In this document: positions 19,504-29,414 of the stretch, piece by piece | Position numbering within the stretch: position 1 is the stretch's first letter | Layout: every line of letters starts with the position of its first letter | Program-made: the position numbers and the translations under genes | Origin: Arcanobacterium phocae | GTDB lineage: Bacteria; Actinomycetota; Actinomycetes; Actinomycetales; Actinomycetaceae | Direction: 5' to 3' | DNA length: 64,000 nucleotides | Assembly (NCBI RefSeq): GCF_900105865.1 | Contig: NZ_LT629804.1 | Location: forward strand, 186,001 to 250,000 | Notes under the pieces: model-generated | The model's input: only the letters and a program-made list of their open reading frames with translations | Database searches by the model: none | Told to the model about the DNA's origin: nothing

Positions 19504-20323
19504 TCGCAACCTCCAAGTTATCAATCAACCGGGTGGTTCCCACCCAGGCAGCTGTGACAAGTAGACCAGTTCCGCTACCGTTCAACTGAGTGAAGGTATC
19601 GCGGTCCACGAGCTCAAGATAATCTACTTTAATTCCTGGTGCGTGCGCTAATGATTCGCGCGCTACAGCCAAGGTTTGGGCGGCACTCCCGCCAGCATCA
19701 GCTACCCGTTTTCCAGCGGCGAGAGCTTGCGATAGCCCGAGAGCTTGTTCTTTTTCAACGTCCGAAAGGTAGCTGTTTCGAGAAGACATTGCCAACCCAG
19801 ATGACTCGCGTTTAATTGGCACCGACTTAATCTCCAACGGCATATTCAAATCGGCAACCATGGTCCGAATAAGCGCCAGTTGCTGAGCATCTTTTTGCCC
19901 GAACCAGGCAGCTCGCGGACGCACCAAGTTAAATACTTTGTGCACCACCTGCAACACCCCAGCGAAGTGAGTTGGGCGCGTCTTGCCTTCCAGAATCGTC
20001 GCCACTGGGCCCGGATCGATACGTACCAGCGGAGTGCGCGGATACATTGATTCGTCAGTAGGTGCGAAGACGACGTCGACGCCGTCCAGCTTTGCCACGT
20101 CACCTTCGAGATCGCGTGGATATGCTTCGAAATCTTCTCCCGGTCCGAACTGCAACGGGTTAACGTAGATAGAGACGACGACGTGATCGGACTCGCGCCG
20201 AGCTGCTTCTACTAAAGACAAGTGTCCTTCATGCAACGCACCCATCGTCATCACCAAGCCGATGTCGCCTTGCAACGGCTTCAACGCCTCGACCAGTTGC
20301 GCTGGGGTGGTAGCGATAATCAT
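19496..20323 (-). CDS. panC: Pantothenate synthetase
   Basis: 275 aa from the ATG at 20323, which has GGAGA five bases upstream; seven extra in-frame codons are possible. Condenses pantoate with beta-alanine using ATP. It carries the HxGH nucleotidyl-transferase motif ([11 protein letters not shown], about 24-34), the YVNPLQF substrate segment and the [13 protein letters not shown] loop. It overlaps panD. No panB is in the window, so pantoate must come from elsewhere. Confidence 0.95.
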   Translation of the reverse strand: MIIATTPAQLVEALKPLQGDIGLVMTMGALHEGHLSLVEAARRESDHVVVSIYVNPLQFGPGEDFEAYPRDLEGDVAKLDGVDVVFAPTDESMYPRTPLVRIDPGPVATILEGKTRPTHFAGVLQVVHKVFNLVRPRAAWFGQKDAQQLALIRTMVADLNMPLEIKSVPIKRESSGLAMSSRNSYLSDVEKEQALGLSQALAAGKRVADAGGSAAQTLAVARESLAHAPGIKVDYLELVDRDTFTQLNGSGTGLLVTAAWVGTTRLIDNLEVAIG

Positions 20324-20382
20324 CGTTTCTCCGATCATCCGCACAATAGAATGTTATCTACGTTTCGGTAACTAGTTTCCGG

Positions 20383-21264
20383 TTAGAGTTTACTCCGAAT
20401 TTGTTCGAAAACATCGTCAGTAATAACTCTGCGAGCCAACGCACGCTCAGCAGTCGCTTTCGCTAATGCCCGATAGGTCGCAGCCACGTCGTTCAGCCCC
20501 AGGTCTTCTTCTCCCACAGTGGTCAAGGTCGCCACATGTTCTGCTACTGTTCCCACGTCACCACGGACAACCGGACCAGTTTGCAACGCCTCCCCCGAAC
20601 TCAACGCACCCTCAACTGCGGCTGTAATAAGAGGACGCATATACTCCGCATCCAGCCCAATACTGCCCAAGAGTCGAGCAGCCTGAGCAATAACTGTCAC
20701 CACATGGTTAGCACCATGAGCAAGCGCAGCATGATAAAGCGGACGATCACCCTCAGCAATAACGAAACCCTCCCCGCCAATATCGGCAACCATTGCCAAG
20801 CCGATAGGCTGAAGCATCGTTGGAGCAGTCACCGCGAACGGACATCCGCGAAGCCGAGCAACATCCAGGGTAGTCCCGGTGAACGTCATCGCGGGATGAA
20901 TCGCTATCCCTAAAACGCCTTGAGCTACCGCCGGCGCCAAGATTTGGGTACCGTAACGCCCCGCCACATGGATCACCAATTGACCCGCATGCCAAGATCC
21001 ACTTTTCGCCAGACCTGAGATAATTCCGGCAAGTTCGTCGTCGGGAACAGCTAACAGAACAACCTCGCTGCGTTCCACAATCGTACGAACATCGAGCGCC
21101 GGAACTCCGGGAAGCATCGTCTCTAACCGGTCAACGCTTGCTTCAGATGTTGCGTATGCGCCAATAATTTGGTGGCCGGCAGCACGCCACGCAGCACCGA
21201 GGGCAGCGCCTACTTTTCCCGCTGAAATAATGCCTATACCTAGACGGCCAGTTTTATTCTCCAC
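20383..21264 (-). CDS. Rossmann-fold DUF2520 oxidoreductase
   Basis: 293 aa. An N-terminal NAD(P)-binding fold (GIGIISAGKVGAALGAAW, about 9-26) is followed by LLAVPDDEL and the DUF2520 domain with HPAMTFTG (about 138). The fold resembles ProC and ketopantoate reductases. It sits directly before panC in many actinobacteria, which suggests a role in pantoate supply or cofactor repair, but that is inference. GTG start with GGAG upstream; overlaps the preceding PH-domain gene by 11 bp. Confidence 0.82.
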   Translation of the reverse strand: MENKTGRLGIGIISAGKVGAALGAAWRAAGHQIIGAYATSEASVDRLETMLPGVPALDVRTIVERSEVVLLAVPDDELAGIISGLAKSGSWHAGQLVIHVAGRYGTQILAPAVAQGVLGIAIHPAMTFTGTTLDVARLRGCPFAVTAPTMLQPIGLAMVADIGGEGFVIAEGDRPLYHAALAHGANHVVTVIAQAARLLGSIGLDAEYMRPLITAAVEGALSSGEALQTGPVVRGDVGTVAEHVATLTTVGEEDLGLNDVAATYRALAKATAERALARRVITDDVFEQIRSKL

Positions 21265-22759
21265 GGGTAGGCTCCTGGGTTGGCGCGGTCAGCCCGAGCC
21301 GAGCCTTCCATTCGTCAATGTTTTCGCTCACCTCAATAGCGCGGGCTTGCTTCGTTAGCTGGTTTTCTTCGCGCAATAGCTGACGCATATCTGCAAGTGC
21401 AAAGTTCTTCACCACACCATCGCATGGTCCAGCAAGAAGATGGATGTTAAGTGACGATAGTCCTAGCATGCGTTGCAGTGGGCCTTGAGAAATGGCAACT
21501 GACTGAGTGTGGTCTTGGAAAATCAATTGAACCTGGCGCCAAAACCTGCCACGCCGAATCGCGAAAACATCAACGTTAGCAAAATAGCCACCCACGGTTG
21601 CCGCGATCGGATTGATCCACCGCGCCCGCTTCGGAGGAGTGCGAACATGGCGGTTCTCACCGCGGCGATACAACAACTCATGCATCAACAATGTGTCATT
21701 ATCAGTCCCGAGTGTTGGGAAAATAGTGGCCAAAATCCGCATGACCTCTTCTTTGCTCGCACATGGTACGAACATATTCCCATTTTCCACCGCATCCGAT
21801 ATAGATTCACCAGCGATCGTGACGCGAATCTGCCACCAGTCAAAACGCCGCCACAATAATGGTTGCTTGATGCTTACTGCATGGATTCGCGTGGGCGGTA
21901 ACGATCGAGTTACCAGTTTTGTTAACCCGCGCCGAGATTTCAGCCCAGTTTCAGCAACAAATAATGTAGTGCCGTACGACTTCGAAACATATTGGATCGA
22001 GTTAACCACGGAACTCAAAATAGCCAAAAGAAAACCAATGGAGAAACCACTGTCAAAAACAAACTGCCAAACAGCAGCCAAAATCAAACCAGCAAAGGCA
22101 AACCACGCATGGCCTGTGAGCACAGTTGATCCGATGAGCCGTTTAGTGGAGAGCTGATACACATGGTGCTCATCAGCAGGTGCTACTACCGAAGCTTGCA
22201 ACTCCTCCCGAACGGTGATGTCCTTACCTGCTCGCGCATCAGCCAAGCCGGCCAGGATCTCCTGGCGCAGTCGTTCGCATTCGTCACGGCGAAGTAAACC
22301 AAGCACGACTGGGTCTTCATTGAAACCAGCCGCATCAATTTTGACGGCACCGAAACCAAAAATACGGGCAAAAAGCTTCTGTTCAATCTCAACTGACTGG
22401 ATACGATCCCAGCGCACATGCTGGTATTGCTTGATAAACACACCGTTGCGGTAATGGATTCCGCTCGGCACAATCGCGTAGGACTTGTATCGCCACATGA
22501 TTGTGCCCACGCCGAGAAAAATCAAGGTGACACCCAGCAAAATTCCGATACCAACAGCCAACCGGAACGGGGTAATGAGCTCGATATATAGCCCAATATT
22601 ATTGAACGCATCTTCGATCCATTGGGTGGCGATATAGAAACCACCCGCAATAAGTGCGAGCCAAAAACTTCCGGCGTCTGCCAGTGGGGTCACCTTGTGG
22701 AATTTTCGCCACGACCCGGCAGGCACACTGGTCTGGCCAAGTTCATTCTTATGCTTCAT
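21254..22759 (-). CDS. PH-domain membrane protein, YdbT-like
   Basis: 501 aa with repeated bacterial PH (bPH2) domains: one after the first membrane pair (YRNGVFIKQYQHVRWDRIQSVE, about 105), one after the second (TGLKSRRGLTKLVTRSLPPTRIHAV, about 288), and a third, weaker one near 410. At least four membrane segments (about 30-100 and 220-270). Paired with a small YdbS-like gene three bases upstream, as in other Gram-positives. Molecular role unknown; membrane-stress related functions have been proposed for the Bacillus pair. Confidence 0.82.
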   Translation of the reverse strand: MKHKNELGQTSVPAGSWRKFHKVTPLADAGSFWLALIAGGFYIATQWIEDAFNNIGLYIELITPFRLAVGIGILLGVTLIFLGVGTIMWRYKSYAIVPSGIHYRNGVFIKQYQHVRWDRIQSVEIEQKLFARIFGFGAVKIDAAGFNEDPVVLGLLRRDECERLRQEILAGLADARAGKDITVREELQASVVAPADEHHVYQLSTKRLIGSTVLTGHAWFAFAGLILAAVWQFVFDSGFSIGFLLAILSSVVNSIQYVSKSYGTTLFVAETGLKSRRGLTKLVTRSLPPTRIHAVSIKQPLLWRRFDWWQIRVTIAGESISDAVENGNMFVPCASKEEVMRILATIFPTLGTDNDTLLMHELLYRRGENRHVRTPPKRARWINPIAATVGGYFANVDVFAIRRGRFWRQVQLIFQDHTQSVAISQGPLQRMLGLSSLNIHLLAGPCDGVVKNFALADMRQLLREENQLTKQARAIEVSENIDEWKARLGLTAPTQEPTRGE

Positions 22760-22762
22760 GGT

Positions 22763-23266
22763 TTAGAGGCCTTCCAGCTTCGCTTGACCCATCCGCGTCA
22801 GCTTTTCTCGCAAACGTTCGGCTTCGGGTAACGGCAAGCCTGGAATAGAAGCATCCGATCCGGCCGATGCCGTAATCAGTTGAACCGATGCTAGACCGTA
22901 GGCGTTCAAAAGCGGTCCGGAACCGAGATTCACTTGTTGCATCCGGCCATATGGAACCATGGTGACACTTTGGAACATGATTCCTTTACGAACAAGAAGC
23001 TCATCATCGAGTTCAACATATCCCAGTGCTTTAGCCCGGCGAACCGCAAGCCATATGTCCCAAACAGCACCTACAGCGATACCGCCAACCACGATTAAAC
23101 TAATAATGCCGAACCAGCTGGTCACATCGTCAACAGCAAAATAAAAGGCCACACCTACGCCGATTCCCACCAATATCCACCAAATAATATGGCGGATAAA
23201 TGTCACCTTGGCGAAAGCCGGATCTACCGGCTGAAATTCAGTATCTACTAATAAACGGTTACGCAT
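22763..23266 (-). CDS. PH-domain membrane protein, YdbS-like
   Basis: 167 aa. Two membrane helices (about 25-70) and one bPH2 domain with the typical LVRKGIMFQSVTMVPYGRMQQV segment (about 90-112). Small partner of the YdbT-like protein encoded next. The C-terminus LPLPEAERLREKLTRMG matches the family tail. In the folate-pantothenate cluster by conserved synteny rather than by pathway. Confidence 0.82.
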   Translation of the reverse strand: MRNRLLVDTEFQPVDPAFAKVTFIRHIIWWILVGIGVGVAFYFAVDDVTSWFGIISLIVVGGIAVGAVWDIWLAVRRAKALGYVELDDELLVRKGIMFQSVTMVPYGRMQQVNLGSGPLLNAYGLASVQLITASAGSDASIPGLPLPEAERLREKLTRMGQAKLEGL

Positions 23267-23311
23267 ATGCCTAGTCTATCGGCTAGGGACTCACAACACT
23301 CAGTGCAAAAG

Positions 23312-23800
23312 TTAAGCTGCTGCAGCCGGTGGAACCGATTCGTCGTCGTCATCGTTTTTGCACCACAATTCGGCGATGACTCCGGCCACCGTCATGCCAA
23401 CCGATACGGCACCTGCAGTTCCCACGGCGATAGCCTGGTACACCATCACATCAGAATGAAGGTAGCCAACGTAACTAGCTGTTATTCCGGCGCAAACCCC
23501 AGCCATAACAGCCCCGGTACGCGAAGTCGCTTGCGCCAGCAACCAAATTCGGGCCGCACTGAGCATATTCAGGGGTCGCTTCCCCATCCGATAGGAGCGC
23601 ACCTTCCATGCTTCCCACAACACAAATACGCTTACGAGCGCCGGAACAACACATGTGTAGATCGGAATCAGCACCGGAGCATAACCATAGCTCAGCCAGG
23701 CGTCGGTAACGAAAAATGAGGTTATGGCAGCAACGATAAAAATACTGGAGAGGAAGATCCAGGAGGTCGGCTGAATATCTGGGTCCGAATTAGCTGCCAT
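23312..23800 (-). CDS. DUF3180 family membrane protein
   Basis: 162 aa from the ATG at 23800; a TTG at 23812 would add four residues. Four hydrophobic segments and an acidic then Ala-rich tail (CKNDDDDESVPPAAAA). The family is found next to folK in actinobacteria, as here, where it overlaps the folB-folK gene by 11 bp. No function is known. Confidence 0.78.
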   Translation of the reverse strand: MAANSDPDIQPTSWIFLSSIFIVAAITSFFVTDAWLSYGYAPVLIPIYTCVVPALVSVFVLWEAWKVRSYRMGKRPLNMLSAARIWLLAQATSRTGAVMAGVCAGITASYVGYLHSDVMVYQAIAVGTAGAVSVGMTVAGVIAELWCKNDDDDESVPPAAAA

Positions 23801-24665
23801 CACCAAACCCAACCTTGCTCACTCGTTGGTCTAATACGTGCGGTAGCAGATCGCTCACTCGCACACCGTTTAGCTGCGCGTGAGGATCAATCTCTAGCCA
23901 CGGTTCCAAAACAAAACGACGTTCATGTGCTCGCGGATGCGGTAAAACCAGTACCGGATAATCAGACACCACGCCTGAGACATCGATGATATCCAGATCG
24001 AGCGTGCGTGCTCCCCACCGTTCGTTTCGCTCCCGGCCATGTGCTTCTTCAACCATGTTCAAAAAGTTCAACATTGCCATCGGCGGGGTGGGCGAGGTGA
24101 TCGACACAACCGCATTAATATAGTCTGGTTGTGGATCCTGCCCCGGATCTAACTGTGGTGCACTGCGGTAAAGCGAGGAAACATCTTCCACGCGCTCGCC
24201 AAAGTCTGACAATTCTGCTATCGCTTGGCGAACATGCTCTTCCGGATTATCCAAGTTCGATCCAATCGCAATAACGTATGTCCGTAATTGCTCGCTAAAG
24301 AGTGGACCTTCGCGCACAATCGATACCGAGACGTCGGAAAACTGGTGACCAATCGGGGCATTCGGTTTATGGACAACAACTTCCGCGCTGACAATCCGCG
24401 AACTCATAATAGCGTTAAGAATCCGATGCGCTAACGTCTCAATCAAATCGCAGTGCTCACCTTCGATTTGAGCCACAATCGTATCGGCAAGTTCCGCGTA
24501 GTTGATCGTATCGGCAATGTCGTCAGTTTCTGCGGCTCGATCGGTGTCCACCAACAGATCGACGTCGACGACGAATTCCTGCGGTTCGTAATGCTCATGA
24601 TTCAGCACCCCATGCGTGCCGTAAGCCCGAATCCCCGCCAGATGTATCGAATCGTTCAGTGCCAT
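23790..24665 (-). CDS. folBK: Fused dihydroneopterin aldolase / HPPK (FolB-FolK)
   Basis: 291 aa bifunctional folate enzyme. Residues 1-118 are FolB-like (GIRAYGTHGVLNHE, about 11; VVVHKPNAPIGH, about 95). Residues 125-291 are FolK-like, with AIGSNLDNPEEH, YRSAP and RWGARTLDLDII (about 218). The two steps, aldol cleavage of dihydroneopterin and pyrophosphorylation of the product, are consecutive in the pathway. Twelve bases after folP. Confidence 0.94.
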   Translation of the reverse strand: MALNDSIHLAGIRAYGTHGVLNHEHYEPQEFVVDVDLLVDTDRAAETDDIADTINYAELADTIVAQIEGEHCDLIETLAHRILNAIMSSRIVSAEVVVHKPNAPIGHQFSDVSVSIVREGPLFSEQLRTYVIAIGSNLDNPEEHVRQAIAELSDFGERVEDVSSLYRSAPQLDPGQDPQPDYINAVVSITSPTPPMAMLNFLNMVEEAHGRERNERWGARTLDLDIIDVSGVVSDYPVLVLPHPRAHERRFVLEPWLEIDPHAQLNGVRVSDLLPHVLDQRVSKVGFGDGS

Positions 24666-24677
24666 AATGCTCCCAAG

Positions 24678-25484
24678 TTATTTAGCCGTGTATTGCTGAA
24701 TTTTATTCAGCGTAGCAAGAACTAGCGCCGACGCTCGTACGTTATGCACACGTACTGCCCAAACCCCGTGTTGTTCCGCATATCCGGACACAATGCCTGT
24801 GGATAAGTCACGTTCTGCTACATCGTCACCAACCAGGCGACCAATAAAGCGTTTCCGTGATGCGCCGATCAGAACCCGATGTCCTAGGGAAGTAAATTGT
24901 TCTATTCCAGCGACAATCTGCCAATCGTCGTCGCCCATTTTGGCAAATCCTAAACCTGGATCGAGGATGATTCGCTCGGGCGCAATCCCGGCGGCGACAG
25001 CCCGATCGCGAGCCGCAACAAGTTCGTCACGGACATCAGTGGCAACATCGTTATAGGTAGCCAGAGCATTCATTGTTTGGGAAGTTCCACGCGAGTGCTG
25101 CAAAATATAATCACAGCCCAATTCTGCCACGGTGGCAAACATTGCCGAATCGCCGCGCCCACCCGTAACATCGTTGACGATCGTAGCACCAGCTTGGACC
25201 GCTAACTGCGCTGTGCGCGCATGGTAGGTATCAACTGATACCACCACTCCACGTTCTTGACCTTGCGCGCTGAGTTCTCTCACGACGTTTTCTATGCGTC
25301 CCCATTCTTCGTCCCATTCCAATGCACGCGCACCCGGCCGAGTCGATTCGCCGCCGACATCGATGATCGTCGCACCCTGATTCATCAGCTCGATGCCATG
25401 GGCGATCGCTTCGCTGGCGCTTTCCCACTTACCACCGTCAGAAAAAGAATCCGGCGTAACATTAACGATTCCCATGATGTGCAT
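24678..25484 (-). CDS. folP: Dihydropteroate synthase
   Basis: 268 aa TIM barrel. Joins pterin pyrophosphate and p-aminobenzoate; the sulfonamide target. Signature GIVNVTPDSFSDGG (about 5-18) and GGESTRPGA (about 44), then ILDPGLGFAK (about 172) and the pterin-binding SRKRFIG (about 209). Starts at ATG 25484, thirteen bases after folE. Confidence 0.95.
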   Translation of the reverse strand: MHIMGIVNVTPDSFSDGGKWESASEAIAHGIELMNQGATIIDVGGESTRPGARALEWDEEWGRIENVVRELSAQGQERGVVVSVDTYHARTAQLAVQAGATIVNDVTGGRGDSAMFATVAELGCDYILQHSRGTSQTMNALATYNDVATDVRDELVAARDRAVAAGIAPERIILDPGLGFAKMGDDDWQIVAGIEQFTSLGHRVLIGASRKRFIGRLVGDDVAERDLSTGIVSGYAEQHGVWAVRVHNVRASALVLATLNKIQQYTAK

Positions 25485-25496
25485 ACGATTTTTACC

Positions 25497-26087
25497 TCAC
25501 TTTGCCATGATGAGGCTCATTGCCTCAGCCCGAGTTGCCGAGTCGCGTAATATCCCACGCACCGCTGACGTGACAGTTCGCGATCCAGGTTTTTGCACCC
25601 CGCGCATCGACATACACAAATGTTCTGCTTCGACGACGACGATCACACCTTGCGCATGTAACCGTTCCATCATCGCGTCCGCAATTTGCGAGGTGAGCCG
25701 TTCTTGAATTTGGGGCCGGCGAGCAAACCCGTCAACCAGACGGGCAAGCTTCGATAAACCGGTGACGAGCCCATCCGCGCTGGGAATGTAACCAACGTGC
25801 GCCACTCCGTGGAATGGCAACAGATGATGTTCACACATCGAATACATGGAGATATCACGTACCAATACGAGCTCTTCATGATGAATATCGAAAGTTGTGT
25901 TCAAAACATCTGCGGGGTCTTTTTCTAGACCAGCAAATATTTCTTTATATGCTCGTCCCATCCGCGCCGGAGTGTCCTGTAGTCCATCACGATCTGGATC
26001 TTCCCCAACTGCAATCAGTAGCTGACGAACTGCGGAAACTACCGCATCCTCATCGTAGTGGCCCACGTGCACGGCTGGCTCACTCAT
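25497..26087 (-). CDS. folE: GTP cyclohydrolase I
   Basis: 196 aa from the ATG at 26087, which has GGGAGA upstream and overlaps the ftsH stop by 8 bp; longer readings fall inside ftsH. First folate step, GTP to dihydroneopterin triphosphate. The Zn ligands lie in [10 protein letters not shown] and in CLCMSMRGV, and SKLARLV is also present. Standard length for the decameric type I enzyme. Confidence 0.95.
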   Translation of the reverse strand: MSEPAVHVGHYDEDAVVSAVRQLLIAVGEDPDRDGLQDTPARMGRAYKEIFAGLEKDPADVLNTTFDIHHEELVLVRDISMYSMCEHHLLPFHGVAHVGYIPSADGLVTGLSKLARLVDGFARRPQIQERLTSQIADAMMERLHAQGVIVVVEAEHLCMSMRGVQKPGSRTVTSAVRGILRDSATRAEAMSLIMAK

Positions 26088-28320
26088 GGTTTTCTCCCGC
26101 GGGCGCGTCATGTTCAGCCGAAGTGCCGTTCGATTCCGAAGCGTCGTCAGAAGCCTGGGCTTCGTTCGGTGCAACGACTGGGAGTGGAACAGGTGGCAGA
26201 TCCGATACTGGACGGTTTGGCGAAGAAAGCCACTGCTGACGTGCTGGGGTCTTCACGATCTTCGTGAAAATCTCCGCAAGTTCCTTCTCCAGAATTGTTT
26301 CCTTTTCCAGCAAGGCAGCCGCGAGCGCATCAAGCACATGACGATTTTCCATCATGAGCGTCCACGCTTCTTGGTGTGCTGTTTCAAGGAGCTGATGTAC
26401 TTCGTCGTCGATAACACGGGCAAGATCATCGGAGTATTCGCGCTGTCCGCCACCGCCCAGGCGAGTCATCGGATCTGACTCGTCTGGAACTAAGCGAACC
26501 GAACCGACCTTGGCAGACATGCCGTACTCCATCACCATCTTGCGAGCTATATCGGTGGCCTTTTGAATATCGTTCGAAGCCCCAGTTGATGGATCATGGA
26601 ACACGATCTCTTCAGCGACTCGCCCACCCATAGCATAGACAAGCTGATCGAGAAGCTCGTTGCGCGACACCGAATACTTATCCTCAGTCGGCATCACCAT
26701 GGTGTAACCCAATGCGCGTCCACGCGGCAAAATAGTTACCTTAGTAACCGGATCAGTATGGTTCAACGCAGCAGCAGCTACCGCGTGTCCACCTTCGTGA
26801 TAAGCAGTCATTCGCTTTTCATCCGCGTTCATCACATGGGTACGACGCTGCGGGCCAGCAATGACACGGTCAATTGCTTCATCTAGATCGTCTTCTTGAA
26901 TCGCCTCATGTTCTCGGCGCGTAGCTAGCAAAGCAGCTTCGTTGAGCAGGTTGGCTAATTCCGCACCGGCAAAACCAGGGGTACGCCGGGCAATCGATTC
27001 GAGTTCAATGCCGTCAGCGAGCGGCTTGCCTTCCGCGTGGACCTTGAGGATCGCCGAGCGACCTTTCAGATCCGGTGCATCAACCGCGATTTGACGATCG
27101 AAACGTCCCGGACGCAACAAGGCTGGATCCAGAACGTCTGGCCGGTTAGTTGCCGCAATAACGATGACGTTCGCACGCTCGTCGAAGCCATCCATCTCCA
27201 CCAAAAGTTGGTTGAGGGTCTGCTCGCGTTCATCGTTGCCGCCGCCCATGCCTTGGCCGCGGTTACGACCAACCGCATCGATTTCATCAACGAAAATGAT
27301 AGCTGGAGCAAGCTTCTTTGCTTTCGTGAACAGATCCCGCACGCGTGAAGCACCCACACCAACAAACATTTCCACAAATTCAGATGCGGAAATATGAAAG
27401 AATGGCACGCCGGCTTCACCCGCAACCGCTTTAGCTAGAAGAGTCTTTCCGGTTCCTGGTGGGCCATAAAGCAACACACCACGCGGAATCTTCGCGCCCA
27501 TCTTCCGGAACTTATCCGGGTGATCAATAAACTCTTCGATTTCTTGGAGCTCTTCAACTGCTTCATCAGCTCCAGCAACATCCGCAAACGTCACATCTGG
27601 CCGGTCTTCTTCCAAGCCATCCTTCTTCACACGGCCGAAAGCACCCATGCTACCTTGCTGAATCTTCGGCAACATCCACATCAGCAGACCAAACAGAATC
27701 AGCAACGGAAGCACTAACGTCAGTAGCGACCCTAAAAACGACTGCTGTGGAACGACCGAGTTATAACCGTTCTTCGCTTTCGCGTGAGAAACTAGATCCT
27801 CCACCTTGTCTGCCTGCGCAGAGACGAACTGGAACTGGACTTTCTTTGTAGGCGAGCCCTTCTTGCCTTCCAGATCATGCGGCGTGAATTCCTTCGCTAG
27901 CCACACTTGAACAACCTGGCTACCGTCTGTGACCTGGATACGTTCCTTGACTATCTCACTCTTTTCGAGAATCTGAATTCCTTCAGACGTCTTGATAGGA
28001 GAGAACCCACCCGGTGCGAAGAACCAGAAAATGCCCGTGCCGATCAGCAAAACGACGGCGATATAGCTGACGATCGACCGGAACGGGCGCTTTTTCTTAT
28101 CGTCCTTACCATCCGGTTTTTTCGTAGAGTGCTTCTCCGCATTCTCCGCGAGTTTCTTGGCTTCCTCCCAGCGTGCACGCCAGCTCTTTGGATCCTTACG
28201 CTTGTCAGAATCCGATGACTGATCCTTTTTACCGCGCCGAGCGCGCCGACCATTAGAGTTGAATTCCTCTAGTTTACGTCGGTTTTCTGACTGCGCCGTA
28301 TCCTTTTCGGGGTTGCTCAT
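26080..28320 (-). CDS. ftsH: ATP-dependent zinc metalloprotease FtsH
   Basis: 746 aa membrane-bound AAA+ protease for membrane-protein quality control. A long, charged N-terminal tail (about 1-80, Lys/Glu/Asp-rich) precedes the first membrane helix (81-102) and the second (about 197-217). Walker A is GPPGTGKT (286-293), the second region of homology contains [19 protein letters not shown], and the Zn site is HEGGH (about 507). An acidic, low-complexity C-terminus follows. The ATG overlaps the tilS stop (ATGA), with GGAGG inside tilS. Confidence 0.96.
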   Translation of the reverse strand: MSNPEKDTAQSENRRKLEEFNSNGRRARRGKKDQSSDSDKRKDPKSWRARWEEAKKLAENAEKHSTKKPDGKDDKKKRPFRSIVSYIAVVLLIGTGIFWFFAPGGFSPIKTSEGIQILEKSEIVKERIQVTDGSQVVQVWLAKEFTPHDLEGKKGSPTKKVQFQFVSAQADKVEDLVSHAKAKNGYNSVVPQQSFLGSLLTLVLPLLILFGLLMWMLPKIQQGSMGAFGRVKKDGLEEDRPDVTFADVAGADEAVEELQEIEEFIDHPDKFRKMGAKIPRGVLLYGPPGTGKTLLAKAVAGEAGVPFFHISASEFVEMFVGVGASRVRDLFTKAKKLAPAIIFVDEIDAVGRNRGQGMGGGNDEREQTLNQLLVEMDGFDERANVIVIAATNRPDVLDPALLRPGRFDRQIAVDAPDLKGRSAILKVHAEGKPLADGIELESIARRTPGFAGAELANLLNEAALLATRREHEAIQEDDLDEAIDRVIAGPQRRTHVMNADEKRMTAYHEGGHAVAAAALNHTDPVTKVTILPRGRALGYTMVMPTEDKYSVSRNELLDQLVYAMGGRVAEEIVFHDPSTGASNDIQKATDIARKMVMEYGMSAKVGSVRLVPDESDPMTRLGGGGQREYSDDLARVIDDEVHQLLETAHQEAWTLMMENRHVLDALAAALLEKETILEKELAEIFTKIVKTPARQQWLSSPNRPVSDLPPVPLPVVAPNEAQASDDASESNGTSAEHDAPAGENHE

Positions 28321-29414
28321 GTATCCTCCATCGGCGCTTGCGCGACCGGATTAGATTGAAAATGCGGGCGATGTCGGGATTGCGCACCGGGTTCAAATCT
28401 CAGTTGATGAGAGTCACGCCAAGCTCGCACTCCAGGCAAGTCAAGCCCACAGTTGTTCTTACGTTCTGTTACAAGTTTATCAAGTCTTGCGATATGCCAA
28501 TAGACTAGTTCACCGCCACGTACGCCACTTTCTTCCAGGGCGTATTTGAGCACCCGACGTCGAACCGCCTGCGGAACATCCGCCAAAATTAAACAATCAA
28601 TCGTTACCGGCTCGCTGCTGAAGCACACTCGATCATATTCCGCCCGGGCGTAAAACTCTAACGCCTGGTTATCGTCTTGAAGCATCGACGCCGTCCGGCC
28701 AATTGCTTCAACAGTTCCCGGGCCAAGCACATTTTGTAGTTGAGGCAAAATCTGATGCCGTACTGCAGATCGGCGCAACGAAGTTCCGTCAGCACACTTC
28801 CACGGACCATCTAGCTCGTTGCTCGGGTCATCAACCCACGTCACCCCCAACTCGTTGCATACAGTACGCAACTGGTCACGAGTTAAGCCCAGAAACGGCC
28901 GCACCATGGGAACATCCGAATGCAACGGCAACTGCCCCGTCTTAGGCATACCGGCAATCGATTTTGCCCCAGAACCACGCCCGAACCCCAGCATGACTGT
29001 TTCAGCTTGGTCATTAAGTGTGTGCCCCAAAAATACCGGCGCCGGATGTGAATCGCCCAGCAACCGAGCCTGCTGCGCGATCGCGCCATAACGTGCTACT
29101 CGCGCATTTCCTTCCGGACCGTCGTTGCCGGCTAGATCGACTTCAGCGATATGCACGTCGACGCCCCACTGCCCCAGCGTGTGCGCAACATACTGGGCCT
29201 CGCGAGCCGATTCTGGCCGAATCTTATGATCTACACAAATAGCATGCAGGTCCACACCATGTTTCGGGCCAATGAACGCCGCTGTTTTTGCCATCGCCAT
29301 CGAGTCCGACCCACCAGAAACCGCCAGCAAAAGTGGCGCTCCGTGTGTCAGGCCAGCAATAGCCTCACTCATTGCATGCCGAGTGACATTAACAAGATGA
29401 TGCGGTGGCGTCAC
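28317..29414 (-). CDS. tilS: tRNA(Ile)-lysidine synthetase
   Basis: 365 aa from a GTG at 29414 that overlaps the preceding stop (GTGA); an ATG at 29432 is the alternative. Converts C34 of the AUA-reading tRNA-Ile to lysidine. The PP-loop SGGSDS is at 33-38, with the HTLNDQAETV helix further on. Coupled to ftsH by a 4-bp overlap. In most actinobacteria hpt lies between tilS and ftsH; here it is absent. Confidence 0.92.
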   Translation of the reverse strand: MTPPHHLVNVTRHAMSEAIAGLTHGAPLLLAVSGGSDSMAMAKTAAFIGPKHGVDLHAICVDHKIRPESAREAQYVAHTLGQWGVDVHIAEVDLAGNDGPEGNARVARYGAIAQQARLLGDSHPAPVFLGHTLNDQAETVMLGFGRGSGAKSIAGMPKTGQLPLHSDVPMVRPFLGLTRDQLRTVCNELGVTWVDDPSNELDGPWKCADGTSLRRSAVRHQILPQLQNVLGPGTVEAIGRTASMLQDDNQALEFYARAEYDRVCFSSEPVTIDCLILADVPQAVRRRVLKYALEESGVRGGELVYWHIARLDKLVTERKNNCGLDLPGVRAWRDSHQLRFEPGAQSRHRPHFQSNPVAQAPMEDT

